DNA of 64,000 nt, from assembly GCA_031291235.1 (NCBI GenBank), contig JARLJL010000002.1, positions 1 through 64,000 of the forward strand. Reading direction: 5' to 3'. This document shows, piece after piece, positions 25,082-34,088 of the stretch; the stretch's first letter is position 1, and each line of letters starts with the position of its first letter. The position numbers and the translations under genes are program-made. Origin of the DNA: Sulfuriferula sp. Lineage in GTDB: Bacteria > Pseudomonadota > Gammaproteobacteria > Burkholderiales > Sulfuriferulaceae. The notes under the pieces are model-generated. The model had not been told where the DNA came from. It saw nothing but the letters and a program-made list of their open reading frames with translations, and searched no databases.

Positions 25082-27124
25082 ATGGCTGCTGCCGATAAAG
25101 TGGGCGGTTTGGATATGGCCGCACCTTTGCCAGCGGCTTTTGCCAAACTGGGATTGGCGACTTACGCCGATTTGCTGCTGCATCTGCCATTGCGCTACGA
25201 AGACGAAACCCGGATCACGCCGATTGCCAACGTGCTGCATGGTCAGTTGGCGCAAGTGCAGGGTGTAGTCACGCATTGCGAAGTACAATATAAACCGCGA
25301 AAACAGCTGGTCGTTCGTATCGCAGATACGGATGGCGAGTTGAGTTTGCGGTTTTTGCATTTCTACGGTAGCCAGACCAGGCAACTCGCCGTGGGGAATG
25401 TGATTCGAGCGGTGGGTGAGGCGCGAGGCGGTTTTTTTGGGCTGGAAATAGTGCACGCGCGTTATCGGGTAGTGACTGCCGATACGGCTTTGCCGGAAAG
25501 CTTGACGCCGGTTTATCCTGCGGCTGCAGGTGTGTCGCAAACGGTGTTGCGTAAATATATTGCTTTGGTGCTGGCGCAGGCTGATTTGACCGATACCTTG
25601 CCGGAGGCGGTGCGTAAGCAACATAAATTGATGCGTTTTGACGAGAGCGTGCTGACATTGCATCGTCCTGCCCCGGATTTATCGTCGGGCGTTTTGACGG
25701 ATCGCGTACACCCCGCCTGGCAGCGAATCAAATTTGATGAATTGCTGGCTCAGCAATTGTCTTTGCGACTGGCGCGGCAAATGCGGCGCGCATTGGGTGC
25801 GCCCGTGATTGATGCGTCGACGGATTTGGTTGACAGGCTGTTGGCGGGCTTGCCATTTGACTTGACGCAGGCGCAGCAACGCGTGTGGGAAGAAATACGT
25901 GGTGACATGGCTATGCCTTATCCTATGCAGCGTTTATTGCAGGGCGATGTCGGCAGTGGCAAAACCGTGGTGGCTGCCTTGGCGGCAGCGCAGGCTATCG
26001 GTGGTGGTTATCAGGCAGCATTCATGGCACCGACCGAGATATTGGCAGAACAGCATTACTACAAATTGCGTTCATGGTTTGAACCGTTGGGTGTGGAAGT
26101 GGTGTGGCTGAGCGGCAGTTTGTCGAAAAAAGCCAAACAGTCGGCAATGGACAAACTGTCCAACGGTGCGGCGCGGCTGGTGGCCGGGACGCATGCGCTG
26201 TTTCAGGAACAGGTGAGCTTCGCCGGTTTGGGGCTGGCCGTGATCGATGAACAGCATCGTTTCGGTGTGGCGCAACGCTTGGCTTTGCGCCAGAAAGGGG
26301 TGCAGCCGCACCAGTTAATGATGAGTGCCACGCCTATACCGCGCACCCTGTCGATGAGTTATTACGCGGATCTGGATGTGTCGGTGATAGATGAGTTGCC
26401 GCCCGGTCGCAGCCCGATTGTGACCAAACTGCTGACCGATAACCGGCGGGAAGAGTTGATGCGGTTGGTACGGGATAAGTGCCGCGCTGGCGCACAAGCA
26501 TATTGGGTATGCCCATTGATCGAAGAGTCGGAAAAGCTGCAATTGCAGACAGCGCTGGATACCTTTACCGCTTTGTCGGCAGCGTTGCCTGATGTGCGGG
26601 TAGGTATGGTGCACGGACGCATGAACAGTGCCGACAAAGCTGCGGTAATGGCGAAATTCAGTGCCGGCGAGGTGGATTTGTTGGTTGCGACTACTGTGAT
26701 CGAGGTGGGGGTCGACGTACCGAATGCTTCGTTGATGGTCATTGAACATGCCGAGCGTATGGGGCTGGCGCAGTTGCATCAGTTGCGCGGCAGGGTTGGG
26801 CGCGGCGCGGCGAAGAGCGCGTGTATATTGCTATATCAGCAGCCTTTGTCTGCGTTGGCGCGGGCTCGGCTGAAAATTATATTCGAAAGTACCGACGGTT
26901 TTTATATTGCCAGCGAGGATCTGAATTTGCGCGGTCCGGGCGAGTTTCTGGGGGCTAGGCAATCGGGGGCACCGATGCTGCGTTTTGCGGATCTGGCCGT
27001 AGATACGGAGTTGTTGGACGCGGCACAGCAGGCGGCCGATGCGATGTTGCAAAAATACCCGCATGCGGTTGAGCTGCACTTGTCGCGCTGGCTGGGAAAA
27101 CGGCAGGAGTTCGTCAAGGCATAA
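25082..27124 (+). CDS. recG: ATP-dependent DNA helicase RecG
   Basis: 680 aa. N-terminal wedge/OB domain (LATYADLLLHLPLRYEDETRI), Walker A LLQGDVGSGKTVVAALAA near residue 285, DEQH in AVIDEQHRFGV, motif III MSATPIPRTL, and the C-terminal helicase motifs IEVGVDVPNASLM and QLRGRVGRG. RecG drives reversal of stalled forks and branch migration. Full length. The start at 25082 has no strong ribosome-binding site and is likely coupled to ridA. Confidence 0.95.
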   Translation: MAAADKVGGLDMAAPLPAAFAKLGLATYADLLLHLPLRYEDETRITPIANVLHGQLAQVQGVVTHCEVQYKPRKQLVVRIADTDGELSLRFLHFYGSQTRQLAVGNVIRAVGEARGGFFGLEIVHARYRVVTADTALPESLTPVYPAAAGVSQTVLRKYIALVLAQADLTDTLPEAVRKQHKLMRFDESVLTLHRPAPDLSSGVLTDRVHPAWQRIKFDELLAQQLSLRLARQMRRALGAPVIDASTDLVDRLLAGLPFDLTQAQQRVWEEIRGDMAMPYPMQRLLQGDVGSGKTVVAALAAAQAIGGGYQAAFMAPTEILAEQHYYKLRSWFEPLGVEVVWLSGSLSKKAKQSAMDKLSNGAARLVAGTHALFQEQVSFAGLGLAVIDEQHRFGVAQRLALRQKGVQPHQLMMSATPIPRTLSMSYYADLDVSVIDELPPGRSPIVTKLLTDNRREELMRLVRDKCRAGAQAYWVCPLIEESEKLQLQTALDTFTALSAALPDVRVGMVHGRMNSADKAAVMAKFSAGEVDLLVATTVIEVGVDVPNASLMVIEHAERMGLAQLHQLRGRVGRGAAKSACILLYQQPLSALARARLKIIFESTDGFYIASEDLNLRGPGEFLGARQSGAPMLRFADLAVDTELLDAAQQAADAMLQKYPHAVELHLSRWLGKRQEFVKA

Positions 27125-27137
27125 TGTTGCATTACAG

Positions 27138-27164
27138 TTACAACCCGTTGATACATGTTAGAAT
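27138..27164 (+). promoter_or_regulatory. Candidate extended -10 promoter
   Basis: TTACAA (27138-27143), 15-bp spacer and -10 TAGAAT (27159-27164) with the TG of an extended -10 at 27156-27157. Located 31 bp upstream of the binding-protein gene and just past recG, which suggests independent transcription. The short spacer lowers confidence. Confidence 0.35.
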
Positions 27165-27195
27165 TTAGCTGATTTATATAAAAAATTAAGGGGCG

Positions 27196-28008
27196 ATGGC
27201 AATGAAGAAATTATGGGTACTCTGCTTATGTTTTTATGCGATGTCGGTGCATGCAACAGATACGCTGTTTATCGGTTTTCAGGACTACAATCGTAGCCCT
27301 ATTCAGGCCGTTGAGGATTCGCGCGGTTTTACCGCATATTTGTCGCGTGTATTGGGTATGCCGGTCAAGGTTGAAACAATCCGTGAACACGACAAGCTGA
27401 TCGCCGAGGCGAAACAGAAGCGTTTCGGCTTGATGTTCGCTCCGGCTTCGATGGTGATGGAAGCGCGTGCCGTAGCGGGCTATGAGCCGATTGTGAAAGT
27501 GCCGGGACAATTGGCCGCGGCTTTTGCAGCGCCTTCGTCGTCGGGTATCGCCTTTCCGGAGGACATGAAAGGCAAGCGTATCGGTTTTACCGACAAGAAC
27601 TCCATGATTACCTTGTTGGCGATGGCAAAGCTGCGGGAAATGAAAATCAACCCGGCTACCTATTTTAAAAGTGTGAATTATTACGATGACATAGATGGCG
27701 TCTACACCGCATTCAAATATCATTTGATTGATATCGGCGTAGCGAATTCGGTAGTGTATAGCACGTGGAATAATAGCGGCGGGATGAATCTGAATCTGAT
27801 TATGCAAAGCCAGGGCGCGCCACATTTGACATTTGCGGTGAGAGGCGATTTCCCGGCGGCGCTAAAGGAAAGAATTACCCAGGCTTTGCTGAATGCGGAT
27901 AAGGATCCGAATGCGATGCAAAGTTTTCGTGGGGCGGGATTCCCTAATTTTGAGTTGGTGGATATGGCGCAATATACGGCAATGATGGCCTATATCGCTA
28001 CTAAATAA
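27196..28008 (+). CDS. PhnD-like periplasmic substrate-binding protein
   Basis: 270 aa with a signal peptide (LWVLCLCFYAMSVHA). The fold is that of the phosphate/phosphite/phosphonate binding-protein group: IGFQDYNRSPIQAVEDSRGFTAYLSRVLGMPV, then RFGLMFAPASMVMEA, GKRIGFTDKNSMITLLA and DIGVANSVVYSTW. No ABC permease or ATPase gene is adjacent, so it may serve a distant transporter, a sensor, or be an orphan. The ligand cannot be told and the phosphonate label is only a family name. ATG at 27196 or 27202 both possible; AAGGGG precedes the first. Confidence 0.75.
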   Translation: MAMKKLWVLCLCFYAMSVHATDTLFIGFQDYNRSPIQAVEDSRGFTAYLSRVLGMPVKVETIREHDKLIAEAKQKRFGLMFAPASMVMEARAVAGYEPIVKVPGQLAAAFAAPSSSGIAFPEDMKGKRIGFTDKNSMITLLAMAKLREMKINPATYFKSVNYYDDIDGVYTAFKYHLIDIGVANSVVYSTWNNSGGMNLNLIMQSQGAPHLTFAVRGDFPAALKERITQALLNADKDPNAMQSFRGAGFPNFELVDMAQYTAMMAYIATK

Positions 28009-28034
28009 ACATTTGCAGGTGGTGTGTTAGCGGG

Positions 28035-28562
28035 ATGCAATTATCGGGATGGCATGAAGCATTGTTGGGGGTGTCGGGCGCGATGCGAGCATGGTTGCTG
28101 GATACCGGCTCGCTTACCCAGCGTATTACCGGTCGTTGCGCGCAATTTGGCGTGCGTGAAGTGTATCAGCGCGACGATTGCCCTTTACGCGACGAGGCCG
28201 GGATAGTCGGCGTTGGCGTCCGGCAGCACGCTTTGCTGAGAGATGTGTATTTGTATTGCGGGAAAACGCCGGTAGTCTTTGCTCACAGTGTGTTGCCGCA
28301 TCCTAGTCTGATCGGGCGCTGGGCAAAACTGGGGCGTCTGGGGAGCCGGCCATTGGGGGCTGCATTGTTTTCCGATCCATTAGTGCAACGCGAGTGTTTG
28401 CAGTACAGGAAGGTGGACGCGCGGCATCCACTATATAGTCAGGCTGTATCTGCTGTGATGAGTCCTCCGGTGTATTTATGGGCGCGTCGATCGTTATTTA
28501 CGTTGGCGGCACAACGTATACTTGTAACCGAAGTGTTTTTACCCGATATTCTGACATTATGA
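28035..28562 (+). CDS. ubiC: Chorismate--pyruvate lyase
   Basis: 175 aa, converting chorismate to 4-hydroxybenzoate and pyruvate, the entry to ubiquinone synthesis. Conserved features are the [11 protein letters not shown] start segment, [14 protein letters not shown] and [20 protein letters not shown] with the Arg-rich active-site region. It overlaps ubiA by 4 nt (ATGA), so the first two steps of the ubiquinone pathway are translationally coupled. Confidence 0.92.
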   Translation: MQLSGWHEALLGVSGAMRAWLLDTGSLTQRITGRCAQFGVREVYQRDDCPLRDEAGIVGVGVRQHALLRDVYLYCGKTPVVFAHSVLPHPSLIGRWAKLGRLGSRPLGAALFSDPLVQRECLQYRKVDARHPLYSQAVSAVMSPPVYLWARRSLFTLAAQRILVTEVFLPDILTL

Positions 28563-29434
28563 TCTTGAGCGAACGGCTGGAGTTATATGAAAAGCTGATG
28601 CGGCTGGATAAGCCTATCGGTATTCTGCTATTGATTTGGCCTACTTTGTGGGGGTTGTGGTTTGCTTCCAACGGGCATCCTGCATGGATGATAGTTTGGA
28701 TATTTGTTCTGGGCACCGTGTTGATGCGTTCGGCGGGTTGTGTGGTGAACGACTACGCGGATCGTGATTTCGATCCGTATGTAGCGAGAACCAAAGATCG
28801 TCCGCTGGCAGCCGGGCGTATATCTGGGAAAGAAGCTTTGCTACTGGCGGCATTTTTGGCGTTGCTGGCATTCTTGCTGATATTGCCGTTGAATACGCTG
28901 GTGTTGGTATTGTCCGTGCCTGCGTTATTGCTGGCGGTCAGTTATCCTTATACCAAGCGTTTTTTTGCGATTCCGCAGGCTTATCTGGGGATTGCATTCG
29001 GATTCGGCATCCCCATGGCTTATGCAGCTCTGCAAGGGGCGGTGCCGGTGCAAGCATGGTTGTTGTTGCTGGCAAATATTTTCTGGTCAATCGCTTATGA
29101 TACCGAGTATGCCATGGTCGATCGTGCCGATGATTTGAAAATAGGTATTAAAACCTCGGCGATTACGTTCGGCCGATACGATGTTGTCGCGATCATGGTG
29201 TGTTATGGCGCGGCACTTGGGCTGCTGGCACTGGTGGGCTGGCAGTATCAGCGCGGGTTGGCATATTATTTGGGGCTGGTTGTGGCTGCGAGTATCGCAA
29301 TTTATCATTATGGATTGATACGCAGTCGAGAGCCGGCGCAGTGTTTTCGTGCGTTTTTGCACAACCATTGGCTCGGTTTAGCCGTATTCATCGGGTTGGT
29401 GTTGGATTATGTATGGCATAGGGTGATATTGTGA
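28559..29434 (+). CDS. ubiA: 4-hydroxybenzoate polyprenyltransferase
   Basis: 291-aa integral membrane prenyltransferase adding the polyprenyl tail to 4-hydroxybenzoate. First Asp-rich motif NDYADRDFD, the second around [25 protein letters not shown] and about eight TM helices are visible, starting with the [19 protein letters not shown] signature. The start at 28559 is chosen because it begins at [19 protein letters not shown], the usual family N terminus. Its stop overlaps the next gene by 4 nt. Confidence 0.94.
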   Translation: MILSERLELYEKLMRLDKPIGILLLIWPTLWGLWFASNGHPAWMIVWIFVLGTVLMRSAGCVVNDYADRDFDPYVARTKDRPLAAGRISGKEALLLAAFLALLAFLLILPLNTLVLVLSVPALLLAVSYPYTKRFFAIPQAYLGIAFGFGIPMAYAALQGAVPVQAWLLLLANIFWSIAYDTEYAMVDRADDLKIGIKTSAITFGRYDVVAIMVCYGAALGLLALVGWQYQRGLAYYLGLVVAASIAIYHYGLIRSREPAQCFRAFLHNHWLGLAVFIGLVLDYVWHRVIL

Positions 29435-29892
29435 TTCTGTCTCGAACCAGTCAATACGCCGTACAGGCGATGATCTATATGGCGACGCAACCGCCGGATG
29501 CGCCTGTGCTTAACAAGGATATCGCAGCAAGGCTGAACGTGCCCGCGCCGTATCTGGCAAAAATACTGCAGAGTCTGAGCAAGGGTGGATTACTGTATTC
29601 CTTTCGCGGGCGCCTCGGCGGGTTTTGTTTGCGTGAAGAAGCGGCGCAGGTGTCGCTGATGCAATTGCTGCAACTAACCGAAGGCGCGGATTTTACCCAG
29701 AGCTGTCTGCTGGGCTTAAAGCGCTGTAGCGATGAAACTGCCTGTCCCGTGCATGCACGCTGGTTGCCTATCAAGGAAAAGGTGATAGAGATGCTGAACC
29801 AGATGTCGCTGGCGGATTTGGCTACGGCGGTACAGAGCGGCCGTTATCGTTTGGCTGATATGCCTATCGCAGCGTTGCCGACCGAGCTTTAA
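29431..29892 (+). CDS. Rrf2 family transcriptional regulator with three-Cys cluster site
   Basis: 153 aa. Rrf2 winged helix [18 protein letters not shown] and [19 protein letters not shown] with the wing RGRLGGF. Cysteines 92, 99 and 105 lie in a region equivalent to the IscR cluster loop (IscR uses 92, 98, 104), so a [2Fe-2S] cluster sensing O2, NO or redox state is plausible. The GTG start overlaps the ubiA stop (GTGA). It is immediately followed by the SCO gene and then ccoNOQP, suggesting control of the oxidase genes; the target is inferred. Confidence 0.85.
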   Translation: MILSRTSQYAVQAMIYMATQPPDAPVLNKDIAARLNVPAPYLAKILQSLSKGGLLYSFRGRLGGFCLREEAAQVSLMQLLQLTEGADFTQSCLLGLKRCSDETACPVHARWLPIKEKVIEMLNQMSLADLATAVQSGRYRLADMPIAALPTEL

Positions 29893-30507
29893 TTGCGACG
29901 TTTTGTTCTGCTGTTGGTCGCCGTGATTGCCGGTATTGCCATGTACGGATGTGGGCGAAAACAGTCGCAACCCCCCTTGATTCCTTTGTCTCACACGGTT
30001 GCGGAAGATATTACCGGTGCGGATTATGCGCGAGATTTCGATCTGCTCGACGCTCAGGGCAGACATCGTCGATTGCGTGATTTTCAAGGGAAGGTGGTCG
30101 CCATTTTCTTCGGTTACACCCATTGCCCTGACGTATGCCCAACAACTTTGTACGATTTTTCAGTGGCGCTGAAGATATTGGGCGGGCAAGCAGACAATAA
30201 GGTGCAGGTGCTGTTTGTGACTGTTGATCCGGAGCGGGATACGCCGGCGGTACTGGCCCAGTATGTACCGGCTTTTAACCCGCATTTCATCGGGCTTTAT
30301 AGTGACCCGGCAACCACCGCGCGCACCGCCAGGGAATTTAAGGTTTATTACCGTAAGCAGGCGCCCGATCCGGCGGGGCGTTACTCAATTGATCACAGTG
30401 CGTTTGCCTATGTTTACGATACAGCAGGCCGTTTGCGTTTGAGGATGCCTTATGCAGAAAGTTCAATCGATATTGCAAAAGATCTCGGGCAATTATTAAG
30501 ACAATAA
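29893..30507 (+). CDS. SCO1/SenC family copper chaperone lipoprotein
   Basis: 204 aa. The N terminus is hydrophobic and ends in a lipobox-like MYGC (Cys20), so it is anchored in the membrane facing the periplasm. The thioredoxin fold has the copper site CxxxC in GYTHCPDVCPTTL (Cys78, Cys82) and the distal His in IDHSAFAYV. SCO proteins deliver copper to or reduce cysteines of oxidase subunits. Start is TTG at 29893, directly after the Rrf2 stop, implying coupled translation. The weak hairpin AAGACA-ATAA-TGTCTT spans its stop codon. Confidence 0.88.
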   Translation: MRRFVLLLVAVIAGIAMYGCGRKQSQPPLIPLSHTVAEDITGADYARDFDLLDAQGRHRRLRDFQGKVVAIFFGYTHCPDVCPTTLYDFSVALKILGGQADNKVQVLFVTVDPERDTPAVLAQYVPAFNPHFIGLYSDPATTARTAREFKVYYRKQAPDPAGRYSIDHSAFAYVYDTAGRLRLRMPYAESSIDIAKDLGQLLRQ

Positions 30508-30540
30508 TGTCTTTATTAATCTGTTGGTTAGAAATTCAAG

Positions 30541-30604
30541 ACTCAACTAATATTAGAATAATTGAGTATTGGGCTTGCGTGTGACATATTGACGCAGGTA
30601 GAAT
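30541..30604 (+). promoter_or_regulatory. ccoN promoter region with upstream dyad
   Basis: -35 TTGCGT (30575-30580), 18-bp spacer and -10 TAGAAT (30599-30604) stand 54 bp before ccoN. Immediately upstream is the dyad ACTCAA-N15-TTGAGT (30541-30567), which encloses the 10-bp palindrome CTAATATTAG. It does not fit the FNR/ANR consensus TTGAT-N4-ATCAA. It may be an activator site, for example of the Rrf2 protein encoded just upstream. Confidence 0.45.
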
Positions 30605-30657
30605 GCCCGATTAAGCATATTCCTTTTTTTATAGACTTAGCGGCGTAGGAGACTCCC

Positions 30658-32121
30658 ATGGCGGCTACGATGGTTAGCGGTACCGAGCAGTACAATTTTG
30701 AGATTGTCAAAAAATTCTCGATTATGGCAGTGGTTTGGGGCCTGGTCGGGATGTCGGTTGGTGTGTATATCGCATCTGAACTGGCTTGGCCAATCATGAA
30801 TATGGACATCCCTTATATTACTTTCGGACGATTGCGTCCGGTACATACAAGTGCTGTAATTTTCGGTTTCGGTGGTAGTGCGCTGTTTGCTACTTCCTAT
30901 TACATCGTTCAGCGTACCTGTCAGGCAAGATTGATCAGCGATGGTATGGCAATTTTCACTTTCTGGGGATGGCAAGCCGCTATCGCACTGGGGGGTATCA
31001 GTTACATGTTGGGCTACACTCAGAGCCGCGAGTACGCGGAAATGGAATGGCCGATTGATATACTGATCGAAGTCGTCTGGGTTACCTATCTGGCGTTATT
31101 TGTCGGTACGGTAATGCGTCGCAAACAGCCGCACATCTACGTTGCCAACTGGTTCTTCCTGTCGTTTATTCTGGCAACGGCACTGTTACATACATTTAAT
31201 AACCTTGCTGTACCTATCAGCCTGTTCTCGATGAAGTCGTACAGCCTGTTCTCCGGTACGCAGGATGCGATGACGCAATGGTGGTATGGTCATAATGCAG
31301 TGGGCTTTTTCCTGACAGCGGCTTTCTTGGGCATGATGTATTATTTTGTGCCTAAACAAGCTGGCCGTCCTATCTTCTCGTATCGTTTGTCCATCGTTCA
31401 CTTCTGGGCGTTATCCTTCTTGTACATGTGGGTTGGCGCGCACCACCTGCACTGGACAGCCCTGCCCGACTGGACTTCAACCCTGGCTGCAACTTTTTCT
31501 ATTATGCTGCTGTTGCCATCCTGGGGCGGTATGATTAACGGTATTATGACTTTGTCTGGTGCCTGGGATAAATTACGTACTGACCCGATTATGCGCTTCC
31601 TGATCGTGGCTCTGTCCTTCTACGGGATGTCTACGTTTGAAGGTCCGCTGATGGCGTTGAAGGACGTGAATGCCTTGTCACACTATACAGACTGGACGGT
31701 TGGTCACGTGCATTCGGGTGCGTTGGGTTGGGTGGCAATGGTGAGCTTCGGTTCTCTTTATCACATGATTCCAAAACTGTGGAATACCAAGATATGGAGT
31801 CAGAAGTTGATTGAAATCCATTTCTGGTTCGCAACTATCGGCGTATTGCTGTATATCACCGCAATGTGGATTTCCGGTATTACCCAAGGTCTGATGTGGC
31901 GCGCTTTTGATCAATTCGGCAATTTGCAATATTCGTTCGTTGAATCTGTCGCAGCAATGCATCCATTCTATGCAATGCGTGCAATTGGCGGTATGTTCTT
32001 CGTGACCGGTATGTCCATGATGTTCATCAACGTAATGATGACTATACGTCAAGGCAAGCGTGAAGCAGCCAAGCTGCATGCGGCTTCACACGGCAAAATG
32101 GCTGACATGGCTAGCGCATAA
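30658..32121 (+). CDS. ccoN: Cytochrome cbb3 oxidase subunit I
   Basis: 487-aa heme-copper oxidase catalytic subunit with about 12 TM helices, reducing O2 at high affinity. Heme and CuB histidines lie in [47 protein letters not shown] and [10 protein letters not shown]. Starts at 30658 with AGGAGA eight bases before it. First of ccoNOQP. By family it is C-type, proton-pumping, using c-type cytochrome as electron donor. Confidence 0.97.
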   Translation: MAATMVSGTEQYNFEIVKKFSIMAVVWGLVGMSVGVYIASELAWPIMNMDIPYITFGRLRPVHTSAVIFGFGGSALFATSYYIVQRTCQARLISDGMAIFTFWGWQAAIALGGISYMLGYTQSREYAEMEWPIDILIEVVWVTYLALFVGTVMRRKQPHIYVANWFFLSFILATALLHTFNNLAVPISLFSMKSYSLFSGTQDAMTQWWYGHNAVGFFLTAAFLGMMYYFVPKQAGRPIFSYRLSIVHFWALSFLYMWVGAHHLHWTALPDWTSTLAATFSIMLLLPSWGGMINGIMTLSGAWDKLRTDPIMRFLIVALSFYGMSTFEGPLMALKDVNALSHYTDWTVGHVHSGALGWVAMVSFGSLYHMIPKLWNTKIWSQKLIEIHFWFATIGVLLYITAMWISGITQGLMWRAFDQFGNLQYSFVESVAAMHPFYAMRAIGGMFFVTGMSMMFINVMMTIRQGKREAAKLHAASHGKMADMASA

Positions 32122-32140
32122 GCGAAGGGATAATATAAAA

Positions 32141-32884
32141 ATGTTTAATTTTAAGCATGAGTGGGTCGAGACCAACATTGGTTTGCTGTTAGTGTTAACC
32201 ATGTTGGCGATTAGCATAGGCGGTCTGGTGGAAATCGCACCACTGTTTTTTATCAAGGATACCGTTGAGAAGGTTGATGGAGTACGTCCATATACGCCGC
32301 TGGAATTACGCGGACGGGATATCTTCCAGCGTGAAGGCTGCTATCTGTGCCATTCACAAATGATCCGTCCTTTCCGTGATGAAGCCTTGCGTTATGGTCA
32401 CTATTCGCTGGCAGCAGAATCGCAGTATGACCATCCATTCCAGTGGGGTTCAAAGCGTACAGGTCCTGATTTAGCCCGTGTCGGCAAAAAATACTCCAAC
32501 GAATGGCATGTTGCGCATCTGGTAAGCCCGCGATCCATGGTGCCGCAATCGGTGATGCCTAACTATCCTTGGTTGCTGTCTACCGAGCTGGATATTTCCG
32601 ATATCACAGATCGCATGAAGGCTTTGCGTTTGGTCGGCGTGCCGTACTCGCTTAATCAGGATGAGTATGATGCCAATGTCAAAAAATTCGGTAAAGAAAC
32701 TGCAGACATGCTGAATATTGCCGACGCTCGTAAAAACCTGATAGCGCAAGCTCAACAAGGAAACTATGACGGAGATCGTAGCAGTATTTCCGAAATGGAT
32801 GCTTTGGTAGCGTATCTGCAAGTACTGGGAACGATGGTTGATTTCCGCAAATACGACGATGATGAATTCGTCAAATATCGTTAA
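32141..32884 (+). CDS. ccoO: Cytochrome cbb3 oxidase subunit II (monoheme c)
   Basis: 247 aa. One N-terminal TM anchor ([20 protein letters not shown]) and a single heme c site CYLCH (Cys67, Cys70, His71) followed by [10 protein letters not shown]. The axial Met lies in the [10 protein letters not shown] segment. The start at 32141 ([10 protein letters not shown]) is the family N terminus. 19 bp after ccoN. Confidence 0.96.
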   Translation: MFNFKHEWVETNIGLLLVLTMLAISIGGLVEIAPLFFIKDTVEKVDGVRPYTPLELRGRDIFQREGCYLCHSQMIRPFRDEALRYGHYSLAAESQYDHPFQWGSKRTGPDLARVGKKYSNEWHVAHLVSPRSMVPQSVMPNYPWLLSTELDISDITDRMKALRLVGVPYSLNQDEYDANVKKFGKETADMLNIADARKNLIAQAQQGNYDGDRSSISEMDALVAYLQVLGTMVDFRKYDDDEFVKYR

Positions 32885-32899
32885 TCTAGGCTACTCATT

Positions 32900-33088
32900 A
32901 TGGAATGGCTAAATTGGTTCGCCGCGTTTGAGAACACAAAGCCATTGGCACTGGTGATACTGTTTGTTACCTTTGTGCTGATAGTGTATTACGTGTTTGG
33001 CAGTAGAAAACGAGGCGAGCGGCTGGAAAGCTATAAAAATATACCGTTTCTTGATGATGAATCTGAAACCAAGGAAGATAAAAAATGA
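32900..33088 (+). CDS. ccoQ: Cytochrome cbb3 oxidase subunit CcoQ
   Basis: 62 aa with one TM helix (LALVILFVTFVLIVYYVFG) and a charged tail, typical of FixQ/CcoQ, which stabilises the complex. It overlaps ccoP by 4 nt (ATGA). Confidence 0.9.
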   Translation: MEWLNWFAAFENTKPLALVILFVTFVLIVYYVFGSRKRGERLESYKNIPFLDDESETKEDKK

Positions 33089-34005
33089 GTCAGGATAATA
33101 AGCAAACACAAGGACCGCAAACAACTGGTCATGCTTGGGACGGGGATTTGCAGGAATACAACAACCCGGTACCTAACTGGTGGCTGTATGCGTTTTATAT
33201 AAGTGTCGCATCTGCAGTGATTTACTGGTTTATGTATCCAGCATGGCCGATTGGCGGAAGTTATACCAAAGGTTTTGATACTATTACCTACGTCAACGAC
33301 AAAGGGATCACGAAGACGACGCACTGGAATACGCGTGCGTTATTGATGGCTGAAACCAATGAAGCTGTTGCGGCGCAAAAGCCATACTATACCAAGGTGG
33401 CTAGTCTGCCTTTTGAGCAGATTACCAAGGATCCAGAGTTGAACAGCTTTGTGGTATCGGCTGGTAAACAGTTGTTTTCGGATAACTGCGCGCCTTGCCA
33501 TCAGCAAGGCGGCGCCGGGAAAATCGGTTTTGCACCCAATCTGACTGATGATGACTGGCTCTACGGCGGTGATTTTACCCATATCCAGCAAACGATTACA
33601 GGCGGCCGCCACGGTTATATGCCTCCATTTGCCGATGTGTTGACTGATGTGCAAGTATCGCAACTGGCTGACTATGTGTTGAGCCTGTCGAAAATTGCAG
33701 TAAATCCGGCCAGTGCTCAGGCAGGCGATGCGTTGTTCCATTCTGAAACGGCGGCGTGCTACTATTGCCATGGAGCTGATGCAAAGGGCCGGCAAATTAT
33801 TGGTTCTGCAAATTTGACCGATAAAATCTGGTTGTGGGCTAACGTGCCCGGCAGTGACACCATTGCAGGTAAGGAAGATGCTGTCAAGAACGTGATTCGT
33901 ACAGGTTTGAACAAGGGGGTTATGCCTACATGGCAAGATCGTTTGTCGGCCGACCAAATCAAATTATTGACAGTCTACGTACATGAACTGGGCGGTGGTA
34001 AGTAA
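33085..34005 (+). CDS. ccoP: Cytochrome cbb3 oxidase subunit III (diheme c)
   Basis: 306 aa. N-terminal CcoP signature HAWDGDLQEYNNPVPNWW, one TM helix, and two heme c sites, CAPCH (135-139) and CYYCH (225-229), with axial Met candidates in HGYMPPF and KGVMPTW. It passes electrons from cytochrome c to CcoO/CcoN. Last gene before the terminator at 34046. Confidence 0.96.
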   Translation: MSQDNKQTQGPQTTGHAWDGDLQEYNNPVPNWWLYAFYISVASAVIYWFMYPAWPIGGSYTKGFDTITYVNDKGITKTTHWNTRALLMAETNEAVAAQKPYYTKVASLPFEQITKDPELNSFVVSAGKQLFSDNCAPCHQQGGAGKIGFAPNLTDDDWLYGGDFTHIQQTITGGRHGYMPPFADVLTDVQVSQLADYVLSLSKIAVNPASAQAGDALFHSETAACYYCHGADAKGRQIIGSANLTDKIWLWANVPGSDTIAGKEDAVKNVIRTGLNKGVMPTWQDRLSADQIKLLTVYVHELGGGK

Positions 34006-34045
34006 GCGTAGTGCAAGCTGAATGCCTATATAATTGCTGAACGTC

Positions 34046-34072
34046 AAAGCCCCCGCTATGTGCGGGGGTTTT
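34046..34072 (+). terminator. Intrinsic terminator after ccoNOQP
   Basis: CCCCCGC (34050-34056), loop TATGT and GCGGGGG (34062-34068), flanked by AAAG before and TTTT after. It separates the structural oxidase genes from the assembly genes; because ccoG begins 17 bp later without an evident promoter, it may attenuate rather than fully stop transcription. Confidence 0.85.
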
Positions 34073-34088
34073 GCATTGTGGAGACGAA

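Noticed and set aside
30541-30604. FNR/ANR box in front of ccoN
   Set aside because: TTGAG and related stretches are present but none fits TTGAT-N4-ATCAA with acceptable mismatches.
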